Notes under the pieces: model-generated
What the model saw: only the letters and a program-made list of their open reading frames with translations
Told to the model about the DNA's origin: nothing
Databases searched by the model: none
NCBI RefSeq assembly: GCF_000426345.1
Contig: NZ_AUFE01000045.1
Span: forward strand, 1-54,606
Direction: 5' to 3'
Source of the DNA: Cupriavidus phytohabitans
GTDB lineage: Bacteria; Pseudomonadota; Gammaproteobacteria; Burkholderiales; Burkholderiaceae
DNA: 54,606 bases
In this document: positions 43,312 to 51,522 of the stretch, piece by piece
Numbering within the stretch: the first letter of the stretch is position 1
How the letters are laid out: each line of letters begins with the position of its first letter
Position numbers and translations under genes: made by a program

Positions 43312-44450
43312 CGGTCACTCCTAATCATTCGATTCTTGAAACTCGGAAAGTCCAGCGTCACGGTCGTGCCGGCACCGGACGCGGACGCGATCCGGATGCC
43401 GCCGCCAAAGGACTGCATGACGCGGTTGCAGAAAATCATGCCCAGGCCGCTGCCGCCGGCGCTGGCGTGGGTGGTCACGGGGTCGACCAGCAAGCGCTCC
43501 ATCACCTCGGGCGGGATGCCGGGTCCGTTGTCGGTGATATGGATTTCCTGGTGCGGCTGGGCCACCACCACGAAGCGCAGCGCCGGCGACGGCGTGCCGG
43601 CGAGCGCGCGCAGCGCGTTGCTCATCACTGACGAGAGCACCAGCGCCACGCAGTTGGGCAGCGTCTGTACCGGGAAATCGCCGTGCAGCTCGACCTGCAC
43701 CCACTGGCGCTGGTCGCCGGAAAACGGGTAGGTATCGAGCAGCGACGCGACCAGCGCACCGGCGCTGACCTCGCCACCGGGCTCGGGCCGCGCTGCCTTG
43801 CTGCCGGCACTGTTGCGCACCGACTGCAGGAACGACGACAGCACCGCCAGGCAATACTGGGCGTTGTCGTGCATGGCGCTGGCGGCCTGGCCGATCTCGC
43901 CCTGGCGCTGCTCGGTGTATTCGCCCGCAACCCGGCTTTCGATGCCGCGCGCGAAGTTGGCGATCGCCGCCAGCGGCGTGTTCAGCTCGTGCGCCAGGAA
44001 AGCCAGAGTCTCGTCGATCGCCATCAGCCGGTGCTGGCGCAGCGCGCGTTCGCGGTGGCGCTCGCCGGCCAGGCGCAGCACTTCGCGCACCTGCGCCACG
44101 CTCAGCGGCTTCTCCAGGATGCGGAACACCTCGCCGCTGTTGACCGTCTGCAGCAGCATGTCCTTGTCGGCATACGCCGTCACCAGGATGCGCACGATCT
44201 GCGGGTACAGTTGCGCCACTTCGCGCAGCAGTTCTCCGCCATCGCGGCCGGGCATGCGGAAGTCGGTCACCAGGACGGCGATGCGCGCGCCCTCGGTGGC
44301 GAGCGTGGCGATAGCCTCCTCGGCACTGGCGGCCAGCAGTACTTCATACTCCGAGCCCACCGCGCGCGCGAAATACTTGCGCGCCATGTCTTCGTCGTCG
44401 ACGTAAAGCAGGGTCGGCCGCGCTTGCTGCACCTCGGTCATGGCACTCAT
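43308..44450 (-). CDS. phcR: Hybrid response regulator/histidine kinase PhcR
   Basis: A 380-residue protein with unusual order: a receiver domain first (about 12-130, Asp63 in VTDFRMPG, Lys in LEKPL), then a histidine kinase. The H-box is FLAHELNTPLAAI with His154; the kinase shows ITDNGPGIP (N-box/G1) and GSGLGMIFCNRVM (G2). In the Ralstonia phc system PhcS phosphorylates PhcR. Six bases separate it from phcS, and it overlaps phcQ by four bases, forming a four-gene operon. Confidence 0.88.
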   Translation of the reverse strand: MSAMTEVQQARPTLLYVDDEDMARKYFARAVGSEYEVLLAASAEEAIATLATEGARIAVLVTDFRMPGRDGGELLREVAQLYPQIVRILVTAYADKDMLLQTVNSGEVFRILEKPLSVAQVREVLRLAGERHRERALRQHRLMAIDETLAFLAHELNTPLAAIANFARGIESRVAGEYTEQRQGEIGQAASAMHDNAQYCLAVLSSFLQSVRNSAGSKAARPEPGGEVSAGALVASLLDTYPFSGDQRQWVQVELHGDFPVQTLPNCVALVLSSVMSNALRALAGTPSPALRFVVVAQPHQEIHITDNGPGIPPEVMERLLVDPVTTHASAGGSGLGMIFCNRVMQSFGGGIRIASASGAGTTVTLDFPSFKNRMIRSDR

Positions 44451-44456
44451 GACGGC

Positions 44457-45788
44457 TTACTCCGCGCGCGGCAGGTCAAAGCTGAACGCGGCCCACTGCC
44501 CCAGCTCGCTCTCGGCGAAGAGCTGGCCGCCGTGGCGCTCGATCACCGCGTAGCTGATCGACAGCCCCAGCCCCAGGCCCTGCCCCACGTCGCGCGTGGT
44601 GAAGAAGGGCTCGAACACGCGCGCCAGGTTTTCCTCGGCGATGCCGGGGCCATTGTCGCGCACCGTGACATGGAGCCGGCTGTCGGCCCAGCGCACCGTG
44701 GTATGGATCTCCGGCGCGGCCGTGCCGGCCTTGCGCATGGCCAGCGCGGCGTTGGAGAACAGGTTGATCAGCACGCCGATGACCGCGGCCTCATCGCCCA
44801 GCACCAGCGTGTCGCCCGGCAGCTCGCGCGTCACCTTGACGCCGCGCAGCTCGTGCGCGGTCAGGCGGATCGACGAGTCCAGCGCCTTCTCGAACAGGAA
44901 TGGCGTGCCCTCTACCTCGGCGCCCGGCTTGCGGTAGGCGAAGGTCTTCAGGTCGGACACGATATGCTGGATGCGCTGCATGCCCTGCTTGGCATCGACC
45001 AGGCATTCGGTCAGCGATTCGCTTTCCTTGGCCTGCGGCTCCTCCATCGCCACCTCGATCGCCATCAGGCAGAAGTTGACCGGGTTGTTGACCTCATGCA
45101 GCAGCCCGGCCGCCAGCGTACCGATCGCGGCCATCTTTTCCTGCTGCAGCATCTGGCCCTTGATGTCGACCAGCTTGCGGTTGATGACTTCCAGCTCGGC
45201 GTTTTTCTCGGCCACTTCCGCTTTCAGGCGGAACAGGATGAAACGCGCGCGCTCATTGAAGAACGTATAGACCCCGCTGGCCGCCGCGGCGAACAGCAGG
45301 AACAGCGAGTTGACGATGAAGGTCCCCATCGGCTCGATGCCCCCGGCGTGGAACAGGCACGCCAGCACGTACAGCAGGTAGGAAAGCAGGCCAAAGACCA
45401 GGTTCTGCCACAGCCCGAACGGCAGCGCGATGCCCGAGGCGAAGATCGCCAGGTTCAGGCCGACGTAGTAAGGCGACTGCACGCCTTCGGTCTGCGAGAT
45501 CATCCACGCGATCATGATCTGCGGCAGCAGCAGCCAGGTCAGCGTCAGCCAGGGTGCGAACCGGCGCCCGATGGCGCTGTACAGCATCACCACCACGCCC
45601 GCGATCAGCAGGGACACCACCACGCGCGCCACCGCGAACGCCAGCTGCTGCTGTGGATACTGGCCGTAGTCGAGCCCGACACCGAGCAGGACCAGCACGA
45701 TCGCGGTATATGCGCCGCCACGGCTGAACGCCAGGCGGAAATCGGCCAGCTCGGACTGGTAGCCGGCGTAGAGTTGGTTGGTGCTCAT
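44457..45788 (-). CDS. phcS: Sensor histidine kinase PhcS
   Basis: A 443-residue membrane-bound sensor kinase for the hydroxy-fatty-acid methyl ester signal. About six helices lie within residues 25-180 (for example VLVLLGVGL, VVVSLLIAGVVVML, SLFLLFAAAASGVYTFF), then a coiled coil (180-215). The kinase core has H-box GLLHEVNNPVNF with His231, N-box LINLFSNAALAM, and G-boxes VRDNGPGIAEEN and GLGLGLSISYAVIERHGG. The start was set at the ATG 22 bases after the phcB stop; the frame continues upstream inside phcB. Confidence 0.9.
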   Translation of the reverse strand: MSTNQLYAGYQSELADFRLAFSRGGAYTAIVLVLLGVGLDYGQYPQQQLAFAVARVVVSLLIAGVVVMLYSAIGRRFAPWLTLTWLLLPQIMIAWMISQTEGVQSPYYVGLNLAIFASGIALPFGLWQNLVFGLLSYLLYVLACLFHAGGIEPMGTFIVNSLFLLFAAAASGVYTFFNERARFILFRLKAEVAEKNAELEVINRKLVDIKGQMLQQEKMAAIGTLAAGLLHEVNNPVNFCLMAIEVAMEEPQAKESESLTECLVDAKQGMQRIQHIVSDLKTFAYRKPGAEVEGTPFLFEKALDSSIRLTAHELRGVKVTRELPGDTLVLGDEAAVIGVLINLFSNAALAMRKAGTAAPEIHTTVRWADSRLHVTVRDNGPGIAEENLARVFEPFFTTRDVGQGLGLGLSISYAVIERHGGQLFAESELGQWAAFSFDLPRAE

Positions 45789-45810
45789 GGGGTGGTCCGC
45801 CCGGACAGCC

Positions 45811-47202
45811 TCATTCAATGGTGGCTTCAGCAAAGACGTTGACGCCCGTGGCGTCGACGTAGATGCGGTGCGAATGCGAATTCTCCGGCAGCAGCTGCGC
45901 CATGCCGGCGTCGTCACGGTAGATCAGGTACCACTCCAGCAGGTGCTCCATGCCAAATTTCTCTGGATTGTTGGCATGCACGTTGGTGACCAGGATCTGG
46001 CCGCCCGTACGCGAACGCGAGGCGAAATACGCCAGCAGCCGCGTGCAGACCTTGTCCGACAGGTAGTCGAACAGCCCCGCGCAGTAGACCGCATCGAACT
46101 CCCGTGCACTGATATCGTCAGGCGAGATGCGGCGCTTGAGCAGATCGTGCACCGACTGGTGCACCATCTCGACCGATACCTTGCGCCCGGCGCCAGAGGC
46201 CGCCCGCTCGATCGAGTTGCGCGTGTAGTCCAGCGTCTCTTCACTGAAGTCGACCAGCTGGAACGACAGCAGCTCCGGATTGGGATACTCGCGCACGAAA
46301 CGCTGGATCTCGAAGGCCGGTCCGCAGCCCACGTTGAGCACGCGGAGCGGGCGGCCGGCGGCGCGCGCACGCTCGGCCTGGCGCGTCAGGAAGTCCACCA
46401 GCAGGTCGATGCGGTTGCGGTGCGCGGTGGCCACTGCCGCCTTCAGGAAGGCGGTGTTGACGATCTGGAAGTAAGTGGTCGGGCCCTGCTGCGGATCGCT
46501 CAGGATCTGGTTGACCATCTCATAGTCGCCCGCGTACCCGAGCGGCTTGGTAAAGGTCCGGTACACGAACGGTGCGCGCAGCAGCAGCGGGTGCAGCGCG
46601 GACTGCGCATAGGTGCGGTGCACCGGCGCGATCTCCGGGTCCACGCGCTCGGCCTCGCCCTCGAGCCAGTCGAGATAGGTCTTGGTCCTGGCCATGATCG
46701 GCGTGGCCAGCTCGTAGAACACGTCCTCGCGCAGCTTGCCGTCCTTCTTGGGCAGCGATTCGGTCAGGTCGACCTGCTCGACCCAGCGCGACACTTCGGA
46801 CAGGAAGGCGCGCATCTCGTTGACCACGATCTGGTAGTCGCGCCGGATATTGAAGCGCGTATCCCAGTCCTGCACGAACAGCTCGGCTTCGCGCGCGACC
46901 GACTTGGGCTCGTTGTTCAGGTCGGTCAGCTCGCGCCACTCGTCGATCAGCGTCAGCGATACCACCGCAGTCAGGCCGGTGTTCACCAGGCTCATCACCA
47001 CGGCCTTGCCCAGGTAGGCATTCTTGGCGCCCATGCGGACGCTGAGCTCGCTCAGCACCTCGCTGACCTGCACGATCGAGTACGGATTGTAGATTTCCAT
47101 CACCAGAGACTTTCTCTGGAGATTGATGATCGTGCCCCGCACCTGTTCGCCCTGCGAGTTGCGGAAACTAACTACCGGATCGATTTGCGTTTTGGAATAC
47201 AC
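45811..47202 (-). CDS. phcB: PhcB-like SAM-dependent methyltransferase (quorum signal synthase)
   Basis: The 463-residue protein is assigned to PhcB, which methylates a 3-hydroxy fatty acid to the quorum signal (3-OH PAME or 3-OH MAME in Ralstonia). The methyltransferase fold is C-terminal: motif I VLNVGCGPAFE at 288-298, motif II QLVDFSEETLDYT near 317-329, and FDAVYCAGLFDYLS near 366-379. The N-terminal 90 residues look like a small beta-barrel (possibly PilZ-like), and a helical middle part follows. Identification rests strongly on the phcBSRQ gene order. It leads the operon. Confidence 0.88.
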   Translation of the reverse strand: MYSKTQIDPVVSFRNSQGEQVRGTIINLQRKSLVMEIYNPYSIVQVSEVLSELSVRMGAKNAYLGKAVVMSLVNTGLTAVVSLTLIDEWRELTDLNNEPKSVAREAELFVQDWDTRFNIRRDYQIVVNEMRAFLSEVSRWVEQVDLTESLPKKDGKLREDVFYELATPIMARTKTYLDWLEGEAERVDPEIAPVHRTYAQSALHPLLLRAPFVYRTFTKPLGYAGDYEMVNQILSDPQQGPTTYFQIVNTAFLKAAVATAHRNRIDLLVDFLTRQAERARAAGRPLRVLNVGCGPAFEIQRFVREYPNPELLSFQLVDFSEETLDYTRNSIERAASGAGRKVSVEMVHQSVHDLLKRRISPDDISAREFDAVYCAGLFDYLSDKVCTRLLAYFASRSRTGGQILVTNVHANNPEKFGMEHLLEWYLIYRDDAGMAQLLPENSHSHRIYVDATGVNVFAEATIE

Positions 47203-47409
47203 GGTATTGCGCCAGGGAAATCCGAGAAACGCTGCGGGCCATACTGCCTGGGCGGGACGGCCGGGTACAGCAGGAGGGGCGAGAGAATCGCGGGGAAGGC
47301 TACCGGTATCGGGATGTGCAGCGAATGCTCATAGGAATGCGCTATAGCCTGTTGGCGGGCGGCGGGCTCACCCTTTGCGGGAAAGCACCGACATGCCCGG
47401 ATCGTCTGG

Positions 47410-47453
47410 AATTGCCGCGGCCCATTGTACTGTGGCAATTGAGTCGCGTACAA
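47410..47453 (-). promoter_or_regulatory. Candidate phcB promoter with inverted repeat
   Basis: On the minus strand TACAAT (47429-47424) matches TATAAT at five of six positions, with TTGTAC 18 bases upstream (47453-47448) as a weak -35. AATTGCC (47410-47416) and GGCAATT (47434-47440) form an inverted repeat centred on the -10 hexamer, a likely place for repressor binding. Both are inferred from sequence only. Confidence 0.42.
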
Positions 47454-47512
47454 CCAAGTGCCTTGTCCGCCCCTCTAGCGGCGGGGTCGGCTACAGGATA
47501 CCTAAAGCCATG

Positions 47513-47538
47513 AAAAAAGGCCGGCGATCGCCGGCCTT
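47513..47538 (-). terminator. Intrinsic terminator of the yceI operon
   Basis: A perfect 22-base palindrome (half site AAGGCCGGCGA, 47517-47538) is followed on the minus strand by TTTTTTCA. It begins 45 bases past the yceI stop. Confidence 0.88.
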
Positions 47539-47583
47539 GTGTCGCTTTCTGTGAGCGGGCCCTGGCGGGCCAACCCGTGGCGC

Positions 47584-48174
47584 TTACTCGGCGCGCACGC
47601 CTTCCACCTGGATGGCGAGCTTGACTTCGGGCTTGAAGCCCATCTTCACACCGTAGTCCAGGCCGAAATCGGCGCGGTTGAACTCGCCCACGGCGTCGGC
47701 GCCGCAGGCTTCGCGCTTGAGCATGGGGTGCTGGATGCACTTGAATTCGCGGATTTCCAGCTTGACGGGCTTGGACACGCCGCGCAGCGTCAGCACGCCG
47801 TCGACTTCGGTCGGCACGTCGCCCTTGAACTTGCTGAACTTGCCCTTGTAGGTCGCCTCCGGGAAAGCTTCCACGTTGAACATGTCCGGACCCTTGGCGT
47901 GCTGGTTCAGCTTGGTATTGCCGAAATCGATCGAAGACGGATCGATCTTCACCTCGACGGTACCAGCCTTGGCGGCACGATCCAGCGTGACGGTGCCGCT
48001 GGACTTGTCGAACTTGCCGCGCCACGTCGACAGGCCACCCAGGTGGTCGGCCTCGAAGCTCGGATAGGTATGGGTCGGATCGAGGTTGTACGTCACGGTA
48101 TTGGCCGAAGCCACGCCGAAGGCGGCGGTTGCGGAAATGGCCGCGACGGCGGCAACGACGGAACGCAGTTTCAT
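47584..48174 (-). CDS. YceI family periplasmic protein, first copy
   Basis: A 196-residue protein with a Sec signal peptide (MKLRSVVAAVAAISATAAFGVASA, cut after ASA). The mature part is the YceI lipocalin-like barrel, beginning NTVTYNLDPTHTYPSFEADHLGG and continuing with STWRGKFDKSSGTVTLD. The family binds isoprenoid quinones or related lipids in the periplasm. A second YceI gene (48260) and a cytochrome b561 gene are just upstream on the same strand, and all three probably form one operon. Confidence 0.92.
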   Translation of the reverse strand: MKLRSVVAAVAAISATAAFGVASANTVTYNLDPTHTYPSFEADHLGGLSTWRGKFDKSSGTVTLDRAAKAGTVEVKIDPSSIDFGNTKLNQHAKGPDMFNVEAFPEATYKGKFSKFKGDVPTEVDGVLTLRGVSKPVKLEIREFKCIQHPMLKREACGADAVGEFNRADFGLDYGVKMGFKPEVKLAIQVEGVRAE

Positions 48175-48259
48175 GGGATCTCCCGACAAAAGCAGGTTAA
48201 CAGGTTAAGCGGAACGTTCTTGGTTATTAACGTCCTGGTACGTCAGCGGATTGCCGGCC

Positions 48260-48841
48260 TTACTTCTTGGCCTGCACGATACGGAACTTGATCTGCACAT
48301 CGTCAGCCACCACCGATGTGTCCTTCCACTCGCCGTCGCCGATGTTGAACGCGGTGCGCTTGATCGGCAGCGCGCCCTCGAACACCTGGCTGGCGCCTTC
48401 CTGGCGGTAGGTGGCCGGCACCACCACATCGACGGTCTTGCCCTTGATGGTCAGCTTGCCGGCGACGTCGTACTTGCCCGGCGTGCCGTTCTTGATGCTG
48501 GTGGACTGGAACACGGCCTTGGGGTACTTGGCCGCGTCGAACCAGTCCTTGCCCTTCACTTCCTTGGTGGTCTCGGCGTCGCCGATCTCGAAGCTGGCGA
48601 CGTCGATCTCGACCTTGGCCGACGAGGCGGCCAGCTTGGCGGGATCGAAACTGACCTGCGCATCGAACTTCTTGAACTTGCCTTCCATCGGCACGCCGAT
48701 CTGGCGCGCCACGGCGGTCACCGAGCTCTTGGCCGCGTCAACCTGGGCCCAGGCCAGGTTGGCGGCGATGCCTGCGGCGGCCAGCACGGCTGCCACGGTG
48801 GCGTTGAGGGCCAGCGAGCCGCGGCGGGAATGGCGATTCAT
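48260..48841 (-). CDS. YceI family periplasmic protein, second copy
   Basis: A 193-residue YceI protein with a longer signal peptide (NATVAAVLAAAGIAANLAWA, cut about residue 32). The barrel begins QVDAAKSSVTAVARQIGVPMEGKFKKFDAQVSF. It is clearly divergent from the copy at 47584 and so is not a recent duplicate. The ATG is preceded by CAGGAGTCATTGAAG, favouring MNRHSRRG over the upstream Met. The cytochrome b561 gene is 73 bases upstream. Confidence 0.9.
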   Translation of the reverse strand: MNRHSRRGSLALNATVAAVLAAAGIAANLAWAQVDAAKSSVTAVARQIGVPMEGKFKKFDAQVSFDPAKLAASSAKVEIDVASFEIGDAETTKEVKGKDWFDAAKYPKAVFQSTSIKNGTPGKYDVAGKLTIKGKTVDVVVPATYRQEGASQVFEGALPIKRTAFNIGDGEWKDTSVVADDVQIKFRIVQAKK

Positions 48842-48914
48842 CTTCAATGACTCCTGTATCAGGTTCGAGGTTCGGCGCAAGGCGCCGCAGTATGGGAAAT
48901 GTCAGCGCAGAATA

Positions 48915-49469
48915 TCAGCGCAGGAAGGGCAGCATCCGGCCCAGCGTGCCGTCGCGGTCGACGAACTGGTGCTTCACTGCCGCCGCCGCATGGACAACGA
49001 CCACGGCGGCCATCAGGTAGTTCAGCCAGGCATGCGCAAACTTGAGCAATTCCTTCAGTTCGTCGTTCTTCTCGATCAGCACCGGCATCTTCCACAGGCC
49101 GAGGTAGACCACCGGCACGCCAGCCGCCAGGCTGTAGAAATAGCCGCTGATGGGAACGATCACGATCAACAGGTACAGCAGGTGATGCGCGCCGGCGGCG
49201 GCCCTGGCCTGCCATGCCGGCGTGCCGGGCGCGACCGGCGGGGCCGCGTGCGTGGCGCGCCACAGCACGCGCAGCAGCGCCACGGCGAAGATCGTCACGC
49301 CCAGCCACTTGTGCCACGAATACAGCTTCAGCTTCGTCGGCGTCAGCCCGGGGATGCCGGTCATGTACAGGCCGAGCCCGAACGCGCCGAAGATCGCCAG
49401 GGCGACGATCCAGTGCAGCGCGATGGCTGTGGCACCGTAGCCGGCCGGGGCATTGGCGGTAGAACGCAT
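48915..49469 (-). CDS. Cytochrome b561 family protein (YceJ-like)
   Basis: A 184-residue di-haem membrane cytochrome with four helices (about 14-34, 50-68, 90-110, 143-165). Histidines suited to haem binding occur in the helices (ALHWIVALA, WHKWLGVTIFAVALL, AGAHHLLYLLIVIVP, FAHAWLNYLMAAVVVVHAAAA). The yceJ-yceI pairing is conserved, suggesting that YceI carries quinone or lipid to the cytochrome. It is the first gene of the three-gene operon. The 289-base gap upstream holds the purB terminator. Confidence 0.93.
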   Translation of the reverse strand: MRSTANAPAGYGATAIALHWIVALAIFGAFGLGLYMTGIPGLTPTKLKLYSWHKWLGVTIFAVALLRVLWRATHAAPPVAPGTPAWQARAAAGAHHLLYLLIVIVPISGYFYSLAAGVPVVYLGLWKMPVLIEKNDELKELLKFAHAWLNYLMAAVVVVHAAAAVKHQFVDRDGTLGRMLPFLR

Positions 49470-49693
49470 CTGTTTCCTCTCGCCCGGGTCATGGGCATTT
49501 CACAAATTTGGGGGAGCACCCTGGAATTGGATCCGCCGGGGCGCTGAAGATTCTCGCATTATTGCGGCGGGAAGTGCGCCCATGCAGGACAGTCCTTCAT
49601 TAAGTTATTCAAATGCTTTGAAGTGTCATTCTGCCGCAAGCGCCACAACGCCGCAGACGGCTTCGAGGTAGCACAATCGGGCGCGGCCAAAGC

Positions 49694-49722
49694 AAAAAAG
49701 CCATCCTGGCGGATGGCTTTTT
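49694..49722 (-). terminator. Intrinsic terminator of purB
   Basis: AAAAAAGCCATCC (49694-49706) and GGATGGCTTTTT (49711-49722) form a stem with a TGGC loop. The A and T runs on both sides let it act in both directions; it lies 36 bases past the purB stop. Confidence 0.9.
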
Positions 49723-49758
49723 CTGACTGTGCCGGCGCTGCGGCCGACTGATGTGACG

Positions 49759-51135
49759 TTAAATGCGCTCTGCGAGCGAGACCGCCTTGCCGATGTAGCT
49801 GCCCGGCGTCATGTCGAGCAGCAGTTGCTTGGCATCGGCCGGGATCGCCAGGCCGTTGATGAAGGTTTGCAGCGCCTCGCGCGAGATGCCCTTGCCGCGG
49901 GTCAGCTCCTTGAGCTGCTCGTACGGATTGGGCACGCCGAAGCGGCGCATTACGGTCTGCACCGGCTCGGCCAGCACTTCCCAGCAGTTGTCGAGGTCTT
50001 CGTTCAGGCGCTCGGGGTTGGTTTCCAGCTTGCCCAGGCCGCGCAGGCAGGCCTCGTAGGCCAGCAGGCTGTAGCCGAAGGCCACGCCGATATTGCGCAG
50101 CACCGTCGAGTCGGTCAGGTCGCGCTGCCAGCGCGACACCGGCAGCTTTTCCGACAGGTGGCGCAGCACCGCGTTGGCAAGTCCGACGTTGCCTTCCGAG
50201 TTCTCGAAATCGATCGGGTTGACCTTGTGCGGCATGGTCGACGAGCCGATTTCGCCGGCCTTGGTCTTCTGCTTGAAGTAGCCCAGCGAGATATAGCCCC
50301 AGATGTCGCGGTTCAGGTCGAGCAGGATGGTGTTGGCGCGGGCGACCGCGTCGAACAGCTCGGCCATGTAGTCGTGCGGCTCGATCTGGATGGTGTACGG
50401 ATTGAAGGTCAGGCCCAGGCGGGTCTCGATCACTTGCCGCGAGAAGGCTTCCCAGTCAAACGTCGGGTATGCCGACAGGTGGGCGTTGTAGTTGCCCACC
50501 GCGCCGTTCATCTTGCCCAGCAGCTCGACCTGCTCGATGCGCTGGATCGCGCGCGCCAGGCGCGCGGCCACGTTGGCCATTTCCTTGCCCAGCGTGGTCG
50601 GGCTGGCCGGCTGGCCGTGGGTGCGCGACAGCATCGGCTGGGTGGCATTGAGCCTGGCCAGTTCCACCAGGCGGGCGTGCACGCGCCTGAGCGCCGGCAC
50701 GATGACGCCGTCGCGGGCGCCCTTGAGCATCATGCCGTGCGAGGTGTTGTTGATGTCTTCCGAAGTGCAGGCGAAGTGGATGAACTCGCTGGCCGCTTCC
50801 AGTTCGGCGTTGCCCTTGACCTGCTCCTTGAGCCAGTACTCGACGGCCTTCACGTCATGGTTGGTGACGGCTTCGATTTCCTTGATGCGGGCGGCATCGG
50901 CTTCGGAGAACTTGTCCACCAGTGCCAGCAGCGCGGCTTCGGAGGCGGCGGAGAACTTCGGCATGTCGGGCAGGCCGGTCTGGGCCAGCGCGATCAGCCA
51001 GTGCACCTCGACCTTGACGCGGTTGCGCATGAAGGCCGCCTCGGACAGCCATTCGCGCAGCGCGTCGGCCTTGGCGGCGTAGCGGCCATCGATCGGGGAT
51101 AGAGCGGTGAGCGGCGAAAGCGAGGAGGTGGTCAT
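49759..51135 (-). CDS. purB: Adenylosuccinate lyase
   Basis: PurB cleaves SAICAR and adenylosuccinate to release fumarate in purine synthesis. The 458-residue protein has the fumarase-superfamily signature GSSTMPHKVNPIDFENSEGN near residues 295-314, the HFACTSEDINN segment, and SRTHGQPASPTTLGKEMAN with a catalytic His. The ATG giving MTTSSLSPLTALSPIDGRYAAK is the standard start; the open frame extends 174 bases upstream. It is separated from the GST gene (+) by a 387-base divergent gap. Confidence 0.97.
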   Translation of the reverse strand: MTTSSLSPLTALSPIDGRYAAKADALREWLSEAAFMRNRVKVEVHWLIALAQTGLPDMPKFSAASEAALLALVDKFSEADAARIKEIEAVTNHDVKAVEYWLKEQVKGNAELEAASEFIHFACTSEDINNTSHGMMLKGARDGVIVPALRRVHARLVELARLNATQPMLSRTHGQPASPTTLGKEMANVAARLARAIQRIEQVELLGKMNGAVGNYNAHLSAYPTFDWEAFSRQVIETRLGLTFNPYTIQIEPHDYMAELFDAVARANTILLDLNRDIWGYISLGYFKQKTKAGEIGSSTMPHKVNPIDFENSEGNVGLANAVLRHLSEKLPVSRWQRDLTDSTVLRNIGVAFGYSLLAYEACLRGLGKLETNPERLNEDLDNCWEVLAEPVQTVMRRFGVPNPYEQLKELTRGKGISREALQTFINGLAIPADAKQLLLDMTPGSYIGKAVSLAERI

Positions 51136-51522
51136 GCTGGAAACCGGGGAAAGGAGGAAATAGGGGACGTACGGTGCACGCCGCGGGGGCTGGCGCGATA
51201 TCAGCGTCGGATCGGCGGAAGCAACCGCCGGCAACAAGGGCGAAGCGCCCGATGCGCCGCACCGGCGGGTTCGCCCGCACGCGCCGCACCGGCGTCCGGC
51301 GCTGCGCAACGCGGGATTTTACCACCGCTGCCCCGGCTCCGGGGCAGCGGTCAAGTGCGCCCGCGGGGCATCGGTGCGCGACCCCGCATTCATCCGGCAC
51401 CGCAGGTATACTCGCGCACGCCGTTCCAGTAGCCTGTTATGAAGTGCATCGGGCAGCAGCGCACCCCGGCGCCGCTGCCACGCCGCAGGCGATGCACTTC
51501 ATAACAAGCTCAAGGGGAGAAC
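51136..51522. other. Divergent gap between purB and GST genes
   Basis: The 387 bases hold no gene. The left half is a GC-rich purB leader with CGCACCGGCG repeats. The right half contains a perfect 17-base inverted repeat (51435-51451 and 51490-51506), then the GST ribosome binding site. I see no tRNA or small gene. Confidence 0.6.
51435..51506. promoter_or_regulatory. Perfect 17-base inverted repeat in the GST leader
   Basis: TGTTATGAAGTGCATCG (51435-51451) and its exact complement (51490-51506) flank 38 bases that can fold further (GGCAGC with GCTGCC). The right arm ends 16 bases before the GST ATG. It could be a leader hairpin or paired regulator sites. No T tract follows, so it is not a normal terminator. 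Confidence 0.7.

Larger units (their letters stand above)
47203..47583. other. phcB upstream region and yceI terminator
   Basis: The 381-base gap contains no gene that I can support. From left to right it holds the phcB leader, the candidate phcB promoter (47424-47453) with an inverted repeat, and the terminator of the upstream yceI gene (47513-47538). Confidence 0.6.

Noticed and set aside
42304..45788. phcSRQ as an ordinary two-component system
   Set aside because: The adjacent PhcB-type methyltransferase and the order B-S-R-Q point to the Phc quorum system.
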